DNA from: CAZBBB01 sp964490005
Lineage (GTDB): Bacteria; Planctomycetota; B15-G4
Direction of reading: 5' to 3'
Assembly (NCBI GenBank): GCA_964490005.1
Contig: CAZBBB010000042.1
Span: 1-24,637 of the forward strand
Length of the DNA: 24,637 nt
The number at the start of each line of letters is the position of its first letter. Position 1 is the stretch's first letter. Below the pieces are notes generated by a model. That model saw only the letters and a program-made list of their open reading frames with translations, searched no databases and was not told where the DNA came from. A program made the translations under genes and the position numbers. Shown piece after piece: positions 16,073-22,448 of this stretch.

Positions 16073-16147
16073 TCCCCGGTGGTGTAACTGGCAGCACGAC
16101 GGACTTTGGATCCGTCAGTCCAGGTTCGATTCCTGGCCGGGGAACCA
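16073..16147 (+). tRNA. tRNA-Gln (anticodon UUG)
   Basis: The gene is 75 bases with an encoded CCA. The acceptor stem TCCCCGG (16073-16079) pairs fully with CCGGGGA (16137-16143), with discriminator A16144. The anticodon stem ACGGA/TCCGT closes the loop CTTTGGA, whose bases 34-36 are TTG (16106-16108), reading CAA and CAG. The T arm is CCAGG-TTCGATT-CCTGG (16120-16136). The D arm has the short GTG/CAC stem seen in many tRNA-Gln. It lies directly upstream of a low-GC accessory block, a common place for integration. Confidence 0.97.
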
Positions 16148-16237
16148 CCTCTCCGGCACGAGCGAGCGGGGGGGCGGGCGCGGCGCCGGCGGCGGTGGTT
16201 CCGCTGTCGCGTGTCGTCGGTGGCGGGCGGCTGCCTC

Positions 16238-16287
16238 GGGGCCCTCCGAGCCTCCGGCCACGTGACGCCTTCGGCTCGGAGGGCCCC
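16238..16287. repeat. perfect 15-bp inverted repeat downstream of tRNA-Gln
   Basis: GGGGCCCTCCGAGCC (16238-16252) pairs perfectly with 16273-16287 across a 20-base loop, and one more C-G pair extends it. No T-run follows, so it is not a classical intrinsic terminator, but it may end or process the tRNA transcript. The rest of 16148-16370 holds no gene I can support. Confidence 0.7.
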
Positions 16288-16303
16288 GGGCGCGCCGCCC
16301 GGG
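16284..16303. repeat. 20-bp palindromic element, left copy
   Basis: CCCCGGGCGCGCCGCCCGGG is nearly self-complementary (CCCGGGCG / CGCCCGGG arms). A copy with one base changed lies at 21683-21702, on the other side of the accessory block. Confidence 0.6.
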
Positions 16304-16424
16304 ACGGGAGATGAGAGCAGGACGGGCAGCGCGGGCACAGTGATCTTCACACATCGCTCGACGAGCCGCGGGAGTCCGCGTTACGTACTCCAATCGGATC
16401 TCGACGACCGACCCCAACGGCACG

Positions 16425-18650
16425 GTGGTGGTGGCGAGCTACGACAACAACAACCGCCTGATCTCCAAGGCGCTGAGCTTGGCGAGCGGGATCGTGGGTG
16501 CGACGAGCCTGGCGTACGGCTACGACGGTCTGGACCGGCTGACGTCGGCCGACAGCGTGGAGGCGTCGTGGTCGGCGCTGATCGTGCGGACGTACAACAC
16601 GCTGGGGAAGATCCAGACGGAGAAGCAGATCCTGGATGGCTACAACTCCGGCAACGGCCGGACGATCACGTACGACTGGGACGTGGAGGGTCAGAAGACC
16701 GGCGTGACGTACCCAGTGGGCGGGGCGGTGCTGAGCTACACGCGCGATGCCTTGGACCGAGTGGACAAGATCAGCCGAGGGGGCACGCAGGTGGTGGACT
16801 ACACCTTCAGCGGCTCACGGGTGCTGAAGAAGGCGTATCCTGGGAGCCATGGGCAGTCCACCTACGACGGAGCCGGGAGGCTGACGTCCGTGCACCACAA
16901 GGACACCAGCTCGGGCAACACGCTGGCGCAGTTTGTCTACGGGTGGGACAAGAGCCACCAGGTGACGAGCCAGGACAAGGTCTACTACGACGATGTCCAG
17001 AACACGCGGATCACGACGGACACGGTGGACAAGGGGGACCAGTACGCCTACGACGGGGCCAAGCGGCTGGTGACGACGCTGCGTGGGGTGCCGTCGGCGA
17101 AGATCGACACGGCGATGGCGACGAACATCACCAACAACGACTACGCGGATCTGGTGGAGTACGTCTACGACCCGACGGGCAACCGGACGACGCGCAAGAT
17201 CGACGGCAGCAACGACAAGCTGTACGCGTACAACAAGGTGAACGAGATGACCACCGAAGGTGGCTCGACCCGGGAGTACAACGCCAACGGCGCGATGACG
17301 GGGACGCAGAGCCTGTCGACGGTGCACGGCTACGACCACGCCGACCACTACGCGAAGTACTTCTCGGGGGTCGTGGACTCCCCGACGTACGTGTGGCACT
17401 ACGACGCGCTGGGGCGCCTGGTGGCCCGGCGGAAGGTCAGCGGGACGGGCGGCGCCGCCGACGTGCGGATGTACTTCGACGGCGAGCACGACATCGAGGT
17501 GGTGCAGTGGGACGGCAGCACCGAGAGCCACCGAAAGACGCGGGTGTACGGCGAGCGGATCGACGAGCTGTTGGAGTACACGGACATCTCGGCCGACCCC
17601 GACGAGGTCTACTACGCGCACACGGACCTGCTGGGCAGCGTGCAGGTGATGGTGGACGACACCGGCGCGATCGCGGAGAGCTATCGGTACTCCGACTGGG
17701 GCGAGACGCGGGTGGTGGACAGCAGCTTCGCGAAGCTGGGGAGCCTCGGGAGCAACATCGGGAACTTCATCCGGTACACGGGGCGCGAGCGGGCGATCAT
17801 GGCCACGGTCGGCGACGACTGGTACTTCTACAGGGCGCGCATGTATCGGCCGGACTCGGGGAGGTTTGGGCAGAGGGACAAACGACATGCGACCAACGCC
17901 TATGGCTACGTAGGCGCGAATCCAGCCGGGGCTTCGGATCCGAGCGGGCTCACTCAGCTATCAGTAATCTCGCAGGTAGCTGTCGTTGGTGCTAGTGGCG
18001 CGAGAGATGAACCCGTCGTTCCCCCTCAAACACAGTGTCCCGACCACACGGCGCCGGGTTGTGCAATCAAGCAAACGCCAGGCTGCGGAAAATGGGATGA
18101 CGACGGCAATGGCAACGGTCCTATTTGTGATTGCGTAAAGTGTACTCCGTCGCAGTGTTCGGAAATGAAGCAGGCATTTGAATTGGCTAAGGAGATTCAC
18201 TCCGGCCTTGACGAGCGACTTAACGGAGTGGGCGTTACCTGCGGACCTGTCGATGGCCAATACTGCGCGGAAACTAATGGATCGATCTCTACGTCGGTTG
18301 ACGACTTTACCGGACTTGAATACATTGACAATTCTCAGTGGAAAGATTTAACAATCACTATGGACACCTCGAAGTTCTTTGCGGGTAGCGAATGCAACAA
18401 TTGGGGGAATGCCGGGCCTCTGTCGGGAATTGAACGTGTGATGCTTCACGAGATGGGGCACGCGCTCGGTGCACTTGGGAGCGACGATCCGACGTGGCTG
18501 GCTATACCAGGTGCGTACTCTGGGTCCCTAGCGGAGCAAATGGCGAACAACTTTTCGCATTCAGTCGTTCCACTCTCTCCGGACGAGATCAACGGCCTTG
18601 GTGGTAACTTTAACAGTGGAGCAGGGATGCCCCCAGGCCATTGGGACTAG
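16425..18650 (+). CDS. 5'-truncated RHS-repeat protein with HEMGH metallopeptidase-like C-terminal tip
   Basis: The protein has 741 residues from GTG 16425. The frame is open back to 16344, and RHS-like sequence begins there at VTYSNRISTTDPNGT (about 16380), so the N-terminal part of a normal RHS protein, including any export signal, is missing. YD repeats are clear (YGYDGLDRLTSAD, YVYDPTGNRTTRK, WHYDALGRLVARRK), followed by the core end YYAHTDLLGSVQVMVDD, PDSGRFGQRDK, NAYGYVGANPAG and DPSGL (505-509). The remaining 232 residues are a different, lower-GC, Cys-rich domain with LHEMGHALGALGSDD (HEMGH 675-679), a zinc-peptidase signature. RHS proteins encapsulate and release such tips as toxins. 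No Shine-Dalgarno is visible, so this may be an unexpressed or donor fragment. Confidence 0.8.
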   Translation: MVVASYDNNNRLISKALSLASGIVGATSLAYGYDGLDRLTSADSVEASWSALIVRTYNTLGKIQTEKQILDGYNSGNGRTITYDWDVEGQKTGVTYPVGGAVLSYTRDALDRVDKISRGGTQVVDYTFSGSRVLKKAYPGSHGQSTYDGAGRLTSVHHKDTSSGNTLAQFVYGWDKSHQVTSQDKVYYDDVQNTRITTDTVDKGDQYAYDGAKRLVTTLRGVPSAKIDTAMATNITNNDYADLVEYVYDPTGNRTTRKIDGSNDKLYAYNKVNEMTTEGGSTREYNANGAMTGTQSLSTVHGYDHADHYAKYFSGVVDSPTYVWHYDALGRLVARRKVSGTGGAADVRMYFDGEHDIEVVQWDGSTESHRKTRVYGERIDELLEYTDISADPDEVYYAHTDLLGSVQVMVDDTGAIAESYRYSDWGETRVVDSSFAKLGSLGSNIGNFIRYTGRERAIMATVGDDWYFYRARMYRPDSGRFGQRDKRHATNAYGYVGANPAGASDPSGLTQLSVISQVAVVGASGARDEPVVPPQTQCPDHTAPGCAIKQTPGCGKWDDDGNGNGPICDCVKCTPSQCSEMKQAFELAKEIHSGLDERLNGVGVTCGPVDGQYCAETNGSISTSVDDFTGLEYIDNSQWKDLTITMDTSKFFAGSECNNWGNAGPLSGIERVMLHEMGHALGALGSDDPTWLAIPGAYSGSLAEQMANNFSHSVVPLSPDEINGLGGNFNSGAGMPPGHWD

Positions 18651-18679
18651 CAGGCATGTTTGGCGTGAAAAGGCGCGAG

Positions 18680-18706
18680 GCAGTTGTAGCTTTTCGCTAC
18701 TACTGC
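18680..18706 (+). repeat. hairpin between the RHS tip and the next gene
   Basis: GCAGTTGTAGC (18680-18690) pairs with GCTACTACTGC (18696-18706) around the loop TTTTC, with one T-T mismatch in 11 pairs. No T-run follows. It could attenuate readthrough from the RHS gene into the downstream gene. Confidence 0.55.
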
Positions 18707-18734
18707 TGCTCAACATAGAAACAAGCTGCGGACG

Positions 18735-19466
18735 ATGAGCATGCTGCGCAACGTTGCCCTGACTACTCGTGAGTTCTGGATTCGGTGGGAGCGAGCACCG
18801 TTGCTAGCCGTGAGCCGCAACGTTAATCCTGCATTCGGCGGGCTGATTAGAAGCGCTCCATCTCAGCATGGCGCCGTTCTAGTACATTTACTCTGCCTCT
18901 ACCTCTGTGGATGCGGTGGAAGCGAAGTGCTCGGGGAAGGAGTCAGCAGAGTGCAGGCGGAGTACACGTTCTCTACTGCATCGCGAGGAATACGTCATGT
19001 GGGAGTGCATATTACGGATTGTGGTGACGTGTCGGTAGCCCATGAGGGTCTCATATGCGAGAAGATTCACGACGACGGCTCAGGCGCGACCGCTCGGGTC
19101 GGTTCCTCGGAGACGTCCCGGCTTTCGGACGCGTTGGCGCAAGCGATGAAAGGCGGGTGGCGCGACCTACGGGCGAAGTACTCGCCTCAGGATGTAATGA
19201 AGCCAGGGGTGTGGTTTGGATCATCCACGACGTCAGATGTGTATGTCTACATTGACTCTGGCGCAGGCGCCATACCTGTCGCGCTAATGGACATTCACAA
19301 CATGAGTGGGAAGCACCTTTCAGTTCTTTATGACAAACGTGATCTCCGCGATATGTCGTTGGTGATTGTCACCGCAGCAGCGATACTCCGCGCCGGGGAA
19401 TGCTCAGTGTGCACGAGTGCGGCCGTAGAGCTGTCATACGCGGCGACTGCTCTAGACACAAAATAG
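18735..19466 (+). CDS. hypothetical lipoprotein, candidate immunity protein of the RHS tip
   Basis: The frame has up to 243 residues from ATG 18735. The first 45 residues look unlike a coding start. A lipoprotein-like signal appears later (GAVLVHLLCLYLCGCGGS), so the true start may be a non-ATG codon such as CTG near 18843, giving about 207 residues. The mature part is beta-rich at first (VQAEYTFSTASRGIRHVGVHI) and then mixed (VYVYIDSGAGAIPVALMDIHN). I recognise no family. It lies 84 bases after the RHS tip on the same strand, has similarly low GC, and no counterpart in the flanking chromosome. Immunity genes sit in this position in polymorphic toxin loci, and a lipoprotein would protect against a toxin acting in the periplasm. 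This role is inferred from position only. Confidence 0.5.
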   Translation: MSMLRNVALTTREFWIRWERAPLLAVSRNVNPAFGGLIRSAPSQHGAVLVHLLCLYLCGCGGSEVLGEGVSRVQAEYTFSTASRGIRHVGVHITDCGDVSVAHEGLICEKIHDDGSGATARVGSSETSRLSDALAQAMKGGWRDLRAKYSPQDVMKPGVWFGSSTTSDVYVYIDSGAGAIPVALMDIHNMSGKHLSVLYDKRDLRDMSLVIVTAAAILRAGECSVCTSAAVELSYAATALDTK

Positions 19467-19492
19467 GTTACATTGTGTGTTGTGGTTCTGTC

Positions 19493-19585
19493 TGTGCCTA
19501 CCGAAATCACAGCGCCGACCATTCAGAGTGCAACTTCGACTGTCCCTACCGAAAACTCAGAGCCTGTCCCTACCGAAAACTCAGA
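19493..19585. repeat. three short direct repeats (TGTNCCTACCGAAA type)
   Basis: Copies lie at 19493-19513, 19541-19561 and 19565-19585. The last two are identical over 21 bases (TGTCCCTACCGAAAACTCAG plus A) with a period of 24; the first differs at four positions. They occupy the 276-base gap between the unknown lipoprotein gene and the DDE recombinase, which otherwise holds no gene I can support. They start with TGT, as many insertion-sequence ends do. Confidence 0.7.
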
Positions 19586-20876
19586 TCCGCCCGTCGATGG
19601 TGAGACTACGTCCCTCGTATCACAGTGGAGTGCGGTCTCGAAAGACCTTTGAGAGCATTCGACGCGCGCGTTGCGCGCTGAAAACACACGCTGCGCAGAC
19701 CGTCGCCATCGTTTCGAGGCGACTGATCTCAGCGCGGCAAGCTCAGGCCGCGCGTGTGTATCGAGTGTGTAGGCCACTGAGCACGGGCTCGAAGGTCAAC
19801 TCGAACACAGCCTCTGGCTCACGACCTCGCGCGACGGGGGAGTCGCCGTCGAGGCTGCCGTGCGTCCGCGCGGTGTTGTACCAGTCGACGTACGCGTTGA
19901 GCGTGCGCAGCAAGTGCCGCTCGCCGAGCGGAATCATGTGGTCGAGGCAGTCGCGGCGGATGGTGCCGATCACGCGCTCGACGTAGGGGTTCTGCCAGGG
20001 GCTCTTGTACGCGGTGCGCAGTTGGCGCAGGCCCATCGCGCGGACCTCTGCCTCGAAGGTCTCGCCGTAGATCGCGTCGTTGTCGCGCAGCAGCAAGCGC
20101 GGCTCGGACCCGTCGCCGGGGAACGCCTCTCGAAGCTGCCGCGCCGTCCAATCGGCCGTCGGGTGCGCGGTCACGCCGACGTGCACGATGCGCCGGCGGT
20201 CGTGGCTGAGCACGACGAAGCCGTAGAGCAGCTTGAAGGTCAGCGTCGGCACCACGAAGAAGTCGCAGGCCGCCGTGCTGCCGAGATGGTTGCGCAGGAA
20301 GGTCGTCCACCGCTGACCGCGCCCGGGATCGCGGTGGCGCACCATGTACTTGGCGACGGTGGAGTCGACGACGTTGTGTCCGAGACGGCGCAGCTCGCGG
20401 CCGATTGCGGGCGCACCCCAGAGCACGTTGTCCGTGGAGAGCCGCTTGATGAGGTAGACCAGCTTCCATCCGATCGGCGGCCGGCCCGGCTTGCGGCCCT
20501 TGGACTTGCGTCCCCAGTAGTACCGACAGCCCCGTCGATGCCAGCGCACGACCGTCTCGGGTTTGACGATCAGCAGGCAGTCGCGCCACTCGCGCAGCAT
20601 GCGGCGCATCACGATCCAGAAGATGCGGTCGCTGTCGTCGAGGCGAGGGCGTCTGCAACTGCGCTTGAGGACGGCGACCTGATGCCGCAACGCGGCGTTT
20701 TCGAGGATCAGGCGCTGGCGGTCTCGAAGGCAGGCACGGAGCTGGGCCAGGACGGCGATGAGGGTGGGCATGGGGGCGGGGAGGGTATCGGGCCGCCGTC
20801 CGGCCGGTCGAGGCGTTCCGACGAGCGCCCGGACCGCCCGGCTCAAGTCGCCCTTGCGCCAATGTCGAATCGGACA
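19541..20876. mobile_element. possible insertion sequence carrying a DDE transposase
   Basis: The left limit is set at TGTCCCTACCGAAAAC (19541; 19565 is equally possible), and the right limit at the inverted TGTCCGATTCGACA that ends at 20876. The two ends share TGTCC and the CGA at the same spacing but differ between, so the match is imperfect. No target duplication was seen. The recombinase gene inside is intact; the element limits are tentative. Confidence 0.3.
19743..20771 (-). CDS. DDE integrase-core transposase
   Basis: The protein has 342 residues from ATG 20771. The N-terminal helix is of the common type RDRQRLILENAALRHQVAVL, followed by FWIVMRRMLREWRDCLLIVK and PETVVRWHRRG, a DNA-binding part. 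The integrase core (rve) has Asp170 (AACDFF), Asp230 (LLLRDNDAIYG) and Glu265 (NPYVERVIGTIR), with 34 residues between the last two, the D-D-35-E spacing of IS3/IS481-like and retroviral integrases. The C-terminal WYNTARTHGSLDGDSP is also typical. The frame is open far upstream of the chosen ATG, but that part runs antisense to the higB-like gene and is not protein-like. It appears intact. No partner frame (orfA) was found, so it is of the single-ORF type. Confidence 0.85.
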   Translation of the reverse strand: MPTLIAVLAQLRACLRDRQRLILENAALRHQVAVLKRSCRRPRLDDSDRIFWIVMRRMLREWRDCLLIVKPETVVRWHRRGCRYYWGRKSKGRKPGRPPIGWKLVYLIKRLSTDNVLWGAPAIGRELRRLGHNVVDSTVAKYMVRHRDPGRGQRWTTFLRNHLGSTAACDFFVVPTLTFKLLYGFVVLSHDRRRIVHVGVTAHPTADWTARQLREAFPGDGSEPRLLLRDNDAIYGETFEAEVRAMGLRQLRTAYKSPWQNPYVERVIGTIRRDCLDHMIPLGERHLLRTLNAYVDWYNTARTHGSLDGDSPVARGREPEAVFELTFEPVLSGLHTRYTRAA

Positions 20877-20882
20877 TATACT
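20854..20882 (+). promoter_or_regulatory. promoter of the HigBA-type pair with operator-like palindrome
   Basis: TTGCGC (20854-20859) and TATACT (20877-20882) are 17 bases apart. The spacer carries the inverted repeat ATGTC...GACAT (20862-20866 and 20873-20877), which overlaps the -10 element, a usual place for autorepression by a toxin-antitoxin complex. Transcription would start at about 20889-20890, on the GTG start codon of the toxin gene. Confidence 0.65.
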
Positions 20883-20889
20883 CGGTCCC

Positions 20890-21225
20890 GTGGCGGGCAC
20901 GGAGCGACCCCTCGTCTGGCTGCATGGAGAGATCAAGACGCCACCGCTCTCGTCGGAGGCCCGTGTGGAGGCTGGTTGGCTGCTGCGCCGGCTGCAACGC
21001 GGCGAGTCGCTGTCCATGCCGCACGCCCGGCCGATGCCGTCGATCGGTGCGCGCTGCCTGGAGCTGCGAGTGCAGGATCGCGACCAGACCTGGCGGATCG
21101 TGTGCCGACGTGACCGGGACGCGATCGTGATGCTGGAGGTGTTCTCGAAGAAGACGCAGGCGACGCCCAAGTCCGTGATCGCCGCCTGCCGACGCCGGCT
21201 GCGGCTGTACGACACGGGCGCCTGA
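20890..21225 (+). CDS. higB: HigB/Gp49-like toxin of a type II toxin-antitoxin pair
   Basis: The protein has 111 residues from GTG 20890. The family (phage-derived Gp49-like, HigB, RelE superfamily) consists of ribosome-dependent mRNA interferases. The recognisable pattern is PLVWLHGEIKTPPLSSEAR, EAGWLLRRLQRGESLSMP, then MPSIGARCLELRV, a basic strand TWRIVCRRDRDAIVMLEVF and KKTQATPKSVI. An earlier in-frame start would lie upstream of the promoter and inside the transposase gene, so it was not chosen. The toxin-first order is that of HigBA systems. The antitoxin follows after 19 bases. Confidence 0.82.
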   Translation: MAGTERPLVWLHGEIKTPPLSSEARVEAGWLLRRLQRGESLSMPHARPMPSIGARCLELRVQDRDQTWRIVCRRDRDAIVMLEVFSKKTQATPKSVIAACRRRLRLYDTGA

Positions 21226-21244
21226 AACTCGAGGAGACACGACG

Positions 21245-21571
21245 ATGCGCAAGACCACCAACAAGCTGAAGCGTGCCCGGGCGGCCGGCTGGAAGGTCGG
21301 GACGGCCAAGGAGTTCCTCGGCCTGAGCGACGAGGAGGCGGCCCTGATCGAGATGAAGCTCTCGCTGGCGAGCCAGCTCGGCAAGCGCCGGCGCGCGCGG
21401 CACCTCACGCAGGCGCAACTCGCCCGGCAGCTCGGCTCGAGCCAGTCCCGCGTGGCCAAGATGGAGGCCGCCGACCCGTCCGTCTCGCTCGATCTGCTCG
21501 TGCGCTCGCTGCTGAGCCTGGGTGCCTCCCGCGCCGACGTGGCCCGCATGCTCGCGCGCCGGGCGGCCTGA
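21245..21571 (+). CDS. higA: HigA-like XRE-family antitoxin
   Basis: The protein has 108 residues. GAGGAG (21231-21236) lies 8 bases before ATG 21245, a much better ribosome site than the toxin has, which fits a need for more antitoxin than toxin. The N-terminal 45 residues are basic then helical (AAGWKVGTAKEFLGLSDEE, ALIEMKLSLASQLGKR). A helix-turn-helix follows: HLTQAQLARQLGSSQSRVAK at about 55-74. This N-terminal FLGLSDEE-x-IEMKL pattern is common in antitoxins paired with Gp49-like toxins. It probably binds the toxin and the palindrome in its own promoter. Confidence 0.85.
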   Translation: MRKTTNKLKRARAAGWKVGTAKEFLGLSDEEAALIEMKLSLASQLGKRRRARHLTQAQLARQLGSSQSRVAKMEAADPSVSLDLLVRSLLSLGASRADVARMLARRAA

Positions 21572-21625
21572 GGCCGGCGGGGGCCGTCGTACCAAGTTCG
21601 ACCTTGGGCTCTGGCCGGTACCGGT

Positions 21626-21702
21626 TCGCGCGCACATCGAAAGCGGAGAGCCCTTCGCTCTTCGAGGGGTTCCGGTGAACCACCCCGGGCGTGCCGCCCG
21701 GG
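21626..21702. terminator. hairpins between higA and the convergent response regulator
   Basis: The 167-base gap between convergent genes holds a hairpin, CGGAGAGC / GCTCTTCG around CCTTC (8 pairs with one G-T), at about 21643-21663. It also holds the second copy of the 20-bp palindrome, CCCCGGGCGTGCCGCCCGGG (21683-21702). Neither has a clear T-run. A role in ending both transcripts is plausible but not shown. Confidence 0.4.
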
Positions 21703-21738
21703 CGCGGTTGGAGACGGCGCGGGGGTCGTGCGAAACGC

Positions 21739-22224
21739 CTAACGCTCGTCGGTCTCGAGCACCTGCCGCAGCGACGTCGTGAGTTCCTCGCCGCGGAACG
21801 GCTTGGCCAGGAAGGCCGAGCGGCGTGCGCTCGACAGCTCGCGGCGCAGGTCCTCGTTCACCGAGTGGCCGCCGGTGTAGACGACGACGGGCAGTTCGGG
21901 GTGGTCCTGGCGCAGGTGCTCGTAGAGCCGCAGGCCGTCCATGACCGGCATGACGACGTCGGTCAGGACGGCGTCGACGCGACGCTGCGCGAGCAGTCCC
22001 AGCGCCTCGAGGCCGTGGGCCGCCTCGCAGACCAGGTAGCCGCCGAGCACGAGCAGCCGACGGATGGTGGTGCGGCAGTACGGGTCGTCCTCGACGAGCA
22101 GGATGGTCGCCGCAGCCGCACCCGGGCGCCGCAGCGGAATGGACCGGGCCGCCGCCGTTTCGATTCGACCGCTTGGGCGCGACCGCGCGCGGGGGACGGA
22201 GTGCTTTCTCAGAGCAATGTTCAT
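21739..22224 (-). CDS. stand-alone response regulator receiver protein
   Basis: The protein has 161 residues. After a 38-residue basic N-terminal extension comes a full CheY-like receiver: the acidic pair in ILLVEDDPYCRTT, the phosphorylated Asp in AVLTDVVMPVMDG, the switch Thr in VVVYTGG, and the Lys in SAFLAKPFRGEEL. There is no output domain, so it acts through protein contact or as a phosphate relay. A GGGGGG stretch just before ATG 22224 may be the ribosome site. It is transcribed away from a SpoIIE-type phosphatase gene, and receiver plus SpoIIE phosphatase is a common partnership in switching anti-sigma pathways. Confidence 0.9.
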   Translation of the reverse strand: MNIALRKHSVPRARSRPSGRIETAAARSIPLRRPGAAAATILLVEDDPYCRTTIRRLLVLGGYLVCEAAHGLEALGLLAQRRVDAVLTDVVMPVMDGLRLYEHLRQDHPELPVVVYTGGHSVNEDLRRELSSARRSAFLAKPFRGEELTTSLRQVLETDER

Positions 22225-22448
22225 GAGGCGCCCCCCTTTCGTTCGACCGGCCGGGCCCGCAGCAGATCGTCCGGCGCGCGGGCCGACTTGAGGGGGCCCT
22301 TCCGCCCCGCGCGCGCCACCTTCACGAATCCTTCGCGCCCCGCGGCGAGCGCGCAGGCGATGATGGCGGCATGGAGAGCGGACACCGGATCGAGTAGTTC
22401 CCGGCGCAGGGCGGCGCCAAGCGGCTGTACCGCGAGATCGAGTCGCTG

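Larger units (their letters stand above)
16148..21738. other. accessory block downstream of tRNA-Gln
   Basis: This stretch separates the chromosomal operon ending at tRNA-Gln from the response-regulator/phosphatase genes. It contains a truncated RHS gene with toxin-like tip, an unknown neighbour, a DDE recombinase, short repeats and a HigBA-type pair. GC falls visibly below the flanks, most strongly between about 17900 and 19700. A 20-bp palindrome occurs near both sides. It does not contain a recognisable tyrosine or serine integrase, so how it arrived is open. The limits given are approximate. Confidence 0.5.

Noticed and set aside
16815..17888. Minus-strand open frame of 357 codons opposite the RHS core
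   Set aside because: The regular Val/His/Arg-rich pattern is the complement of the RHS repeats, not a protein.
16106..17995. Plus-strand open frame of 629 codons overlapping tRNA-Gln and the RHS gene
   Set aside because: It runs through the tRNA and is out of frame with the clear YD repeats; its Gln/Arg/Gly-rich translation is a frame shadow.
19541..19585. CRISPR-like array
   Set aside because: Two identical units separated by only 3 bases leave no room for spacers, and no cas gene is present.
19860..21113. Plus-strand open frame of 417 codons opposite the transposase
   Set aside because: It is the antisense of a transposase with intact D-D-35-E residues, and it overlaps the start of the higB-like gene in another frame.
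21595..21625. Partial tRNA-like text (GTTCGA...CTGGCCGG) after higA
   Set aside because: Its spacing differs from the tRNA T arm and no stems form; I could not support a tRNA fragment.
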